NCBI RefSeq assembly: GCF_030418295.1
Contig: NZ_JAUHQA010000001.1
Coordinates: 1,426,001-1,490,000, forward strand
Origin: Demequina muriae
GTDB taxonomy: Bacteria; Actinomycetota; Actinomycetes; Actinomycetales; Demequinaceae
Length of the DNA: 64,000 nt
Direction: 5' to 3'
The position numbers and the translations under genes were made by a program. Shown in pieces: positions 61,709 through 64,000 of the stretch. How positions within the stretch are numbered: position 1 is the stretch's first letter; every line of letters starts with the position of its first letter. Under the pieces are notes generated by a model. It made no database searches and had not been told where the DNA came from. It saw only the letters and a program-made list of their open reading frames with translations.

Positions 61709-63529
61709 ATGCGCATCCGACCCTCCGTCCTTGCCGCGCTCGCCGCCGGCTCTCTCGTGCTGACCTCGTGCAGCGCCGTCGCCACCGACCAACCCACGGC
61801 CGCCGCGACCGAGGAGGCAGCTGCATCGGCCGACGCCGCCGCATCGGCCGTCGAGTCCACGGAAGCGATCGACGTCGCGTCCCTGGTGGAGGCGACCTAC
61901 GCCGACCTCGAGATCGAGGAGGCGGATCTCACCGCCGACTCCAGCGCCGCTGTCGACGTCGTGCTCGCAGATGGGGCCTCGAGCGGTGGCGACGGCGTCA
62001 GCATCGACGGCGACGTGGTCACCATCACGGCCGGCGGGGTCTACCGGCTGAGCGGCGTGCTCATCGCGGGCCGCGTCGTCGTCGATGCCGACGGAGAGGA
62101 CGTCACCCTCCTCCTCGACGGAGTGGACATCACGTCGCCCTCCACCGCCGGGATCGAGGTCGCGGCGGCGGATCAGGTGGTGCTGTGGCTCGCGGAAGGA
62201 TCGACGAACGCTGTCTCCGACGCGCAGGGCGCCACCGAACCGACAGAGGACGACGCCCCCAACGCGGCGATCTACTCGACCGCGGACCTGTTCGTCACGG
62301 GCACGGGCACCCTCGTGGTCGAGGCGGCGGCCAACGACGGCATCACCTCCAAGGACACGCTGGTCATCGACGCCGGCACCGTCCAGGTCACCGCGGCGGA
62401 CGACGCGCTTCGCGGCAAGGATCACCTCGTGATCCGAGGCGGCGACCTCACGCTCGAGGCTGGCGGCGACGGACTGACGGCGGACAACGTCGCCGATGAC
62501 GACGAGCCGAACAAAGCGGTGGGAGTCATCTGGATCGACGGCGGGTCGCTGGACATCACGGCGGCGGCCGACGCCATCGATGCGGTCACCCAGGTCACCA
62601 TCGACGGCGGCGAGCTCGCCATCGACGCCGGTGACGACGCGGTGCACGCGGACGGGATCCTTCGCATCGCGTCCGGCACGGTCGACGTGGAGGCGTCCTA
62701 CGAGGGCTTCGAGGGTGCGATCGTGCTGCTGTCGGGGGGAACGGGGACGGTCGTCTCGAGCGACGACGGCATCAATGCCTCGGACGGCATCAATGCCTCG
62801 GACGGCATCAACGCCTCGGAGGGCTCGGGCGCCGATGCGGGCATGGGCGGGGCGGGAGAGCCCGGTGGTGGCGCTTCAGGTGGAGGGGCCCGGCCGGGTG
62901 CGGGCGAGGAGTCCGATGCGACGACCACGGCGGATGACTCCGCGGACGAGGAGGCCGCCGCGGTGGTCTCGGCGTCGCTGACGACTGATGCGCCGACCAC
63001 GGCGTCGCAGGACTCGACGGAGCCCGCGTCGGGCACGGATGGTGTGCGCCTGGAGATCTCCGGCGGCACGTGGGCGGTCGATGCGGAGGGCGACGGCCTC
63101 GACGTCAACGGCGCCGTCGCCATGACCGGCGGCACCGTCGTGATCGCGGGACCCACCGAGAGCATGAACGGTGCACTCGACTTCGACGGCGACTTCACGA
63201 TCGATGGCGGGACGCTCGTCGCGACCGGAGCGGCGGGGATGGCGATGGCACCGTCTGGAGGAGCTCAGGCCATCATCGGCGTCTCGTATGGCGAGACGGT
63301 GGCGGAAGGCGAGACCGTCACGGTTGTCGACGAGGACGGGTCGGTGCTGGCGTCGTACACCTCCGCCAAGGAATCGCAGACTCTGGTGCTATCGACTCCT
63401 GACCTGGTCGCGGGCACGAGCTACGACGTGGTGCTCGGCGGCACGGCGGCGGGTGAGGCGATCGCCGGACTCGTGCTCGACGGCAGTCTCGCGGGAGGCG
63501 ACGTGGCGGGGTCGGTCGAGGCGAGCTGA
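61709..63529 (+). CDS. carbohydrate-binding domain (DUF4353) lipoprotein
   Basis: A 606-residue lipoprotein: signal peptide with lipobox LTSC (VLTSCSAVATDQ), then a short linker and a parallel right-handed beta-helix-like DUF4353 domain rich in repeats GGDLTLEAGGDGLTADN and LDITAAADAID. A low-complexity stretch with three perfect DGINAS repeats (62765-62818) and a Gly/Ala/Asp-rich linker splits the domain; the domain resumes at GVRLEISGGTWAVDAEGDGLDV. A GAAAGG site precedes ATG 61709. It is the last gene of the DUF4956-VTC operon. Confidence 0.84.
   Translation: MRIRPSVLAALAAGSLVLTSCSAVATDQPTAAATEEAAASADAAASAVESTEAIDVASLVEATYADLEIEEADLTADSSAAVDVVLADGASSGGDGVSIDGDVVTITAGGVYRLSGVLIAGRVVVDADGEDVTLLLDGVDITSPSTAGIEVAAADQVVLWLAEGSTNAVSDAQGATEPTEDDAPNAAIYSTADLFVTGTGTLVVEAAANDGITSKDTLVIDAGTVQVTAADDALRGKDHLVIRGGDLTLEAGGDGLTADNVADDDEPNKAVGVIWIDGGSLDITAAADAIDAVTQVTIDGGELAIDAGDDAVHADGILRIASGTVDVEASYEGFEGAIVLLSGGTGTVVSSDDGINASDGINASDGINASEGSGADAGMGGAGEPGGGASGGGARPGAGEESDATTTADDSADEEAAAVVSASLTTDAPTTASQDSTEPASGTDGVRLEISGGTWAVDAEGDGLDVNGAVAMTGGTVVIAGPTESMNGALDFDGDFTIDGGTLVATGAAGMAMAPSGGAQAIIGVSYGETVAEGETVTVVDEDGSVLASYTSAKESQTLVLSTPDLVAGTSYDVVLGGTAAGEAIAGLVLDGSLAGGDVAGSVEAS
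62765..62818 (+). repeat. three in-frame 18-bp tandem repeats
   Basis: GACGGCATCAATGCCTCG occurs three times in a row (third copy with AAC for AAT) within the lipoprotein gene, encoding DGINAS each time. Copies 1 and 2 are identical at DNA level, which fits recent slippage and possible length variation. Confidence 0.9.
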
Positions 63530-63674
63530 CGTCCGCTGCGGGCAGAAGTGAGGTGACGGGAACCGGCGTAGACTGAGAGTTCACCCCCTTCTTGGTGGGG
63601 ACCTCTCGTTGACACCGGCCTCCTGGCCGCAACGTCCCTGGCGCCTCCTTCCGAGCATCGACTCGAGGTCTGTC

Positions 63675-64000
63675 ATGCGCCCCGTTCCGCCCCCCGTCTC
63701 CGCCCTGCCTGCGCCCACGAGCGCAGACTCGCGCCCCACGGCCGTCGTGTACTGCGAAGGCAACTTCGCCAGGATCGACGGGAAGACGGCCAACGGGCTG
63801 GTCCGCTCGAGCGAGCGCTACCGCATCGTCGCCGTCATCGACAGCACGATCGACGGAGCCGACGCCGGGCTCGCTCTCGGGGACGTCGCCGCAGGCATCC
63901 CCGTCGTCGACTCGCTCGCCGCAGCGCTCGCGGTCGCCACGCCTGGTCCGCTCGACTCGCTCGAGTCGCTCGCTGCACCGGTCCCGTCTCCCATGCCCGA
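63675..64000 (+). CDS. DUF1611 family protein, N-terminal part (truncated by window end)
   Basis: The frame opened by ATG 63675 runs to the end of the window. After a Pro/Ala-rich start it reads AVVYCEGNFARIDGKTANGLVRSSERYRIVAVIDST and GIPVVDSLAAAL, which is the N-terminal domain of DUF1611/DgcN proteins (DgcN is linked to D-glutamate metabolism). A GAGGT site precedes the ATG. The 145 bp between this gene and the lipoprotein stop contain TAGACT, a possible -10, and a short leader. Confidence 0.75.
   Translation, partial: MRPVPPPVSALPAPTSADSRPTAVVYCEGNFARIDGKTANGLVRSSERYRIVAVIDSTIDGADAGLALGDVAAGIPVVDSLAAALAVATPGPLDSLESLAAPVPSPMP

Noticed and set aside
63569-63620. CTGAGAG, reminiscent of a TPP riboswitch core, upstream of the DUF1611 gene
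   Set aside because: The second conserved half of the aptamer does not follow, so the match is most likely chance.
1-64000. CRISPR array, insertion sequences, prophage or integrated element
   Set aside because: No regular direct-repeat spacing, transposase, integrase or tRNA-flanking duplication was seen.

Overview
The window is 64 kb of high-GC chromosomal DNA (roughly 70% G+C by eye), densely packed with genes on both strands. Gene content points to an actinomycete, most likely of the Micrococcales: tandem LppM-type lipoproteins, DUF6458 and DUF6518 proteins, a CopD-CtaG fusion, a bacterial topoisomerase IB, a eukaryote-type UTP-glucose-1-phosphate uridylyltransferase, SigE-family ECF sigma and many leaderless promoters. 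The genus cannot be fixed from the sequence. I see no insertion sequence, prophage, integrase, CRISPR array or rRNA operon.

Layout. 0-5 kb: tag, metF, an OsmC protein and metE (methionine synthesis), closed by a strong terminator. 5-17 kb: an orphan type IV pilin, acetyltransferases, a KhtT/KhtU-type K+/H+ antiporter pair, a kinase-fold protein that has lost its catalytic residues, a stand-alone polynucleotide 3'-phosphatase, topoisomerase IB, a divergent MerR/aldo-keto reductase pair, a methyltransferase and a MalY/PatB lyase. 17-30 kb: an ABC exporter with its own two-component system, a DrrAB-like exporter, an ATP-grasp ligase coupled to a kinase-fold gene, an ECF sigma factor coupled to a membrane protein, and mannonate dehydratase. 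Spread over this part are three paralogues of an exported family I do not recognise. 30-42 kb: an MFS exporter, two LppM lipoproteins, TetR, CopD-CtaG, a 0.7-kb non-coding region with DnaA boxes and a structured, terminator-ended segment, the uridylyltransferase, tRNA-Gly(CCC) and aldose epimerase. 42-53 kb: MFS, oxidoreductase and MMPL genes, a self-regulated XRE/membrane-protein operon, GMC oxidoreductase, a DsbA-like protein, and an ArsR/AHSA1 operon. 53-64 kb: an ABC-F ATPase with a possible leader peptide, a GH13 enzyme, a NYN-domain protein, and a two-component system divergent from a DUF4956-VTC-carbohydrate-binding lipoprotein operon; the window ends inside a DUF1611-type gene.

Regulatory signals are unusually legible. 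At about 20 genes a TAnnnT-like -10 hexamer lies 6-8 bases before the start codon, so these mRNAs should begin at or next to the start codon, and several starts below were chosen on that basis. Three regulators (MerR, XRE, ArsR) have clear palindromic operators inside recognisable promoters. A 9-mer, GCATCGGCC and its complement, occurs at least 30 times, well above expectation.

The best candidates for something undescribed are the three-member exported family with its sigma-factor-coupled member, the GCATCGGCC word, and the non-coding region near 36.2-36.7 kb.
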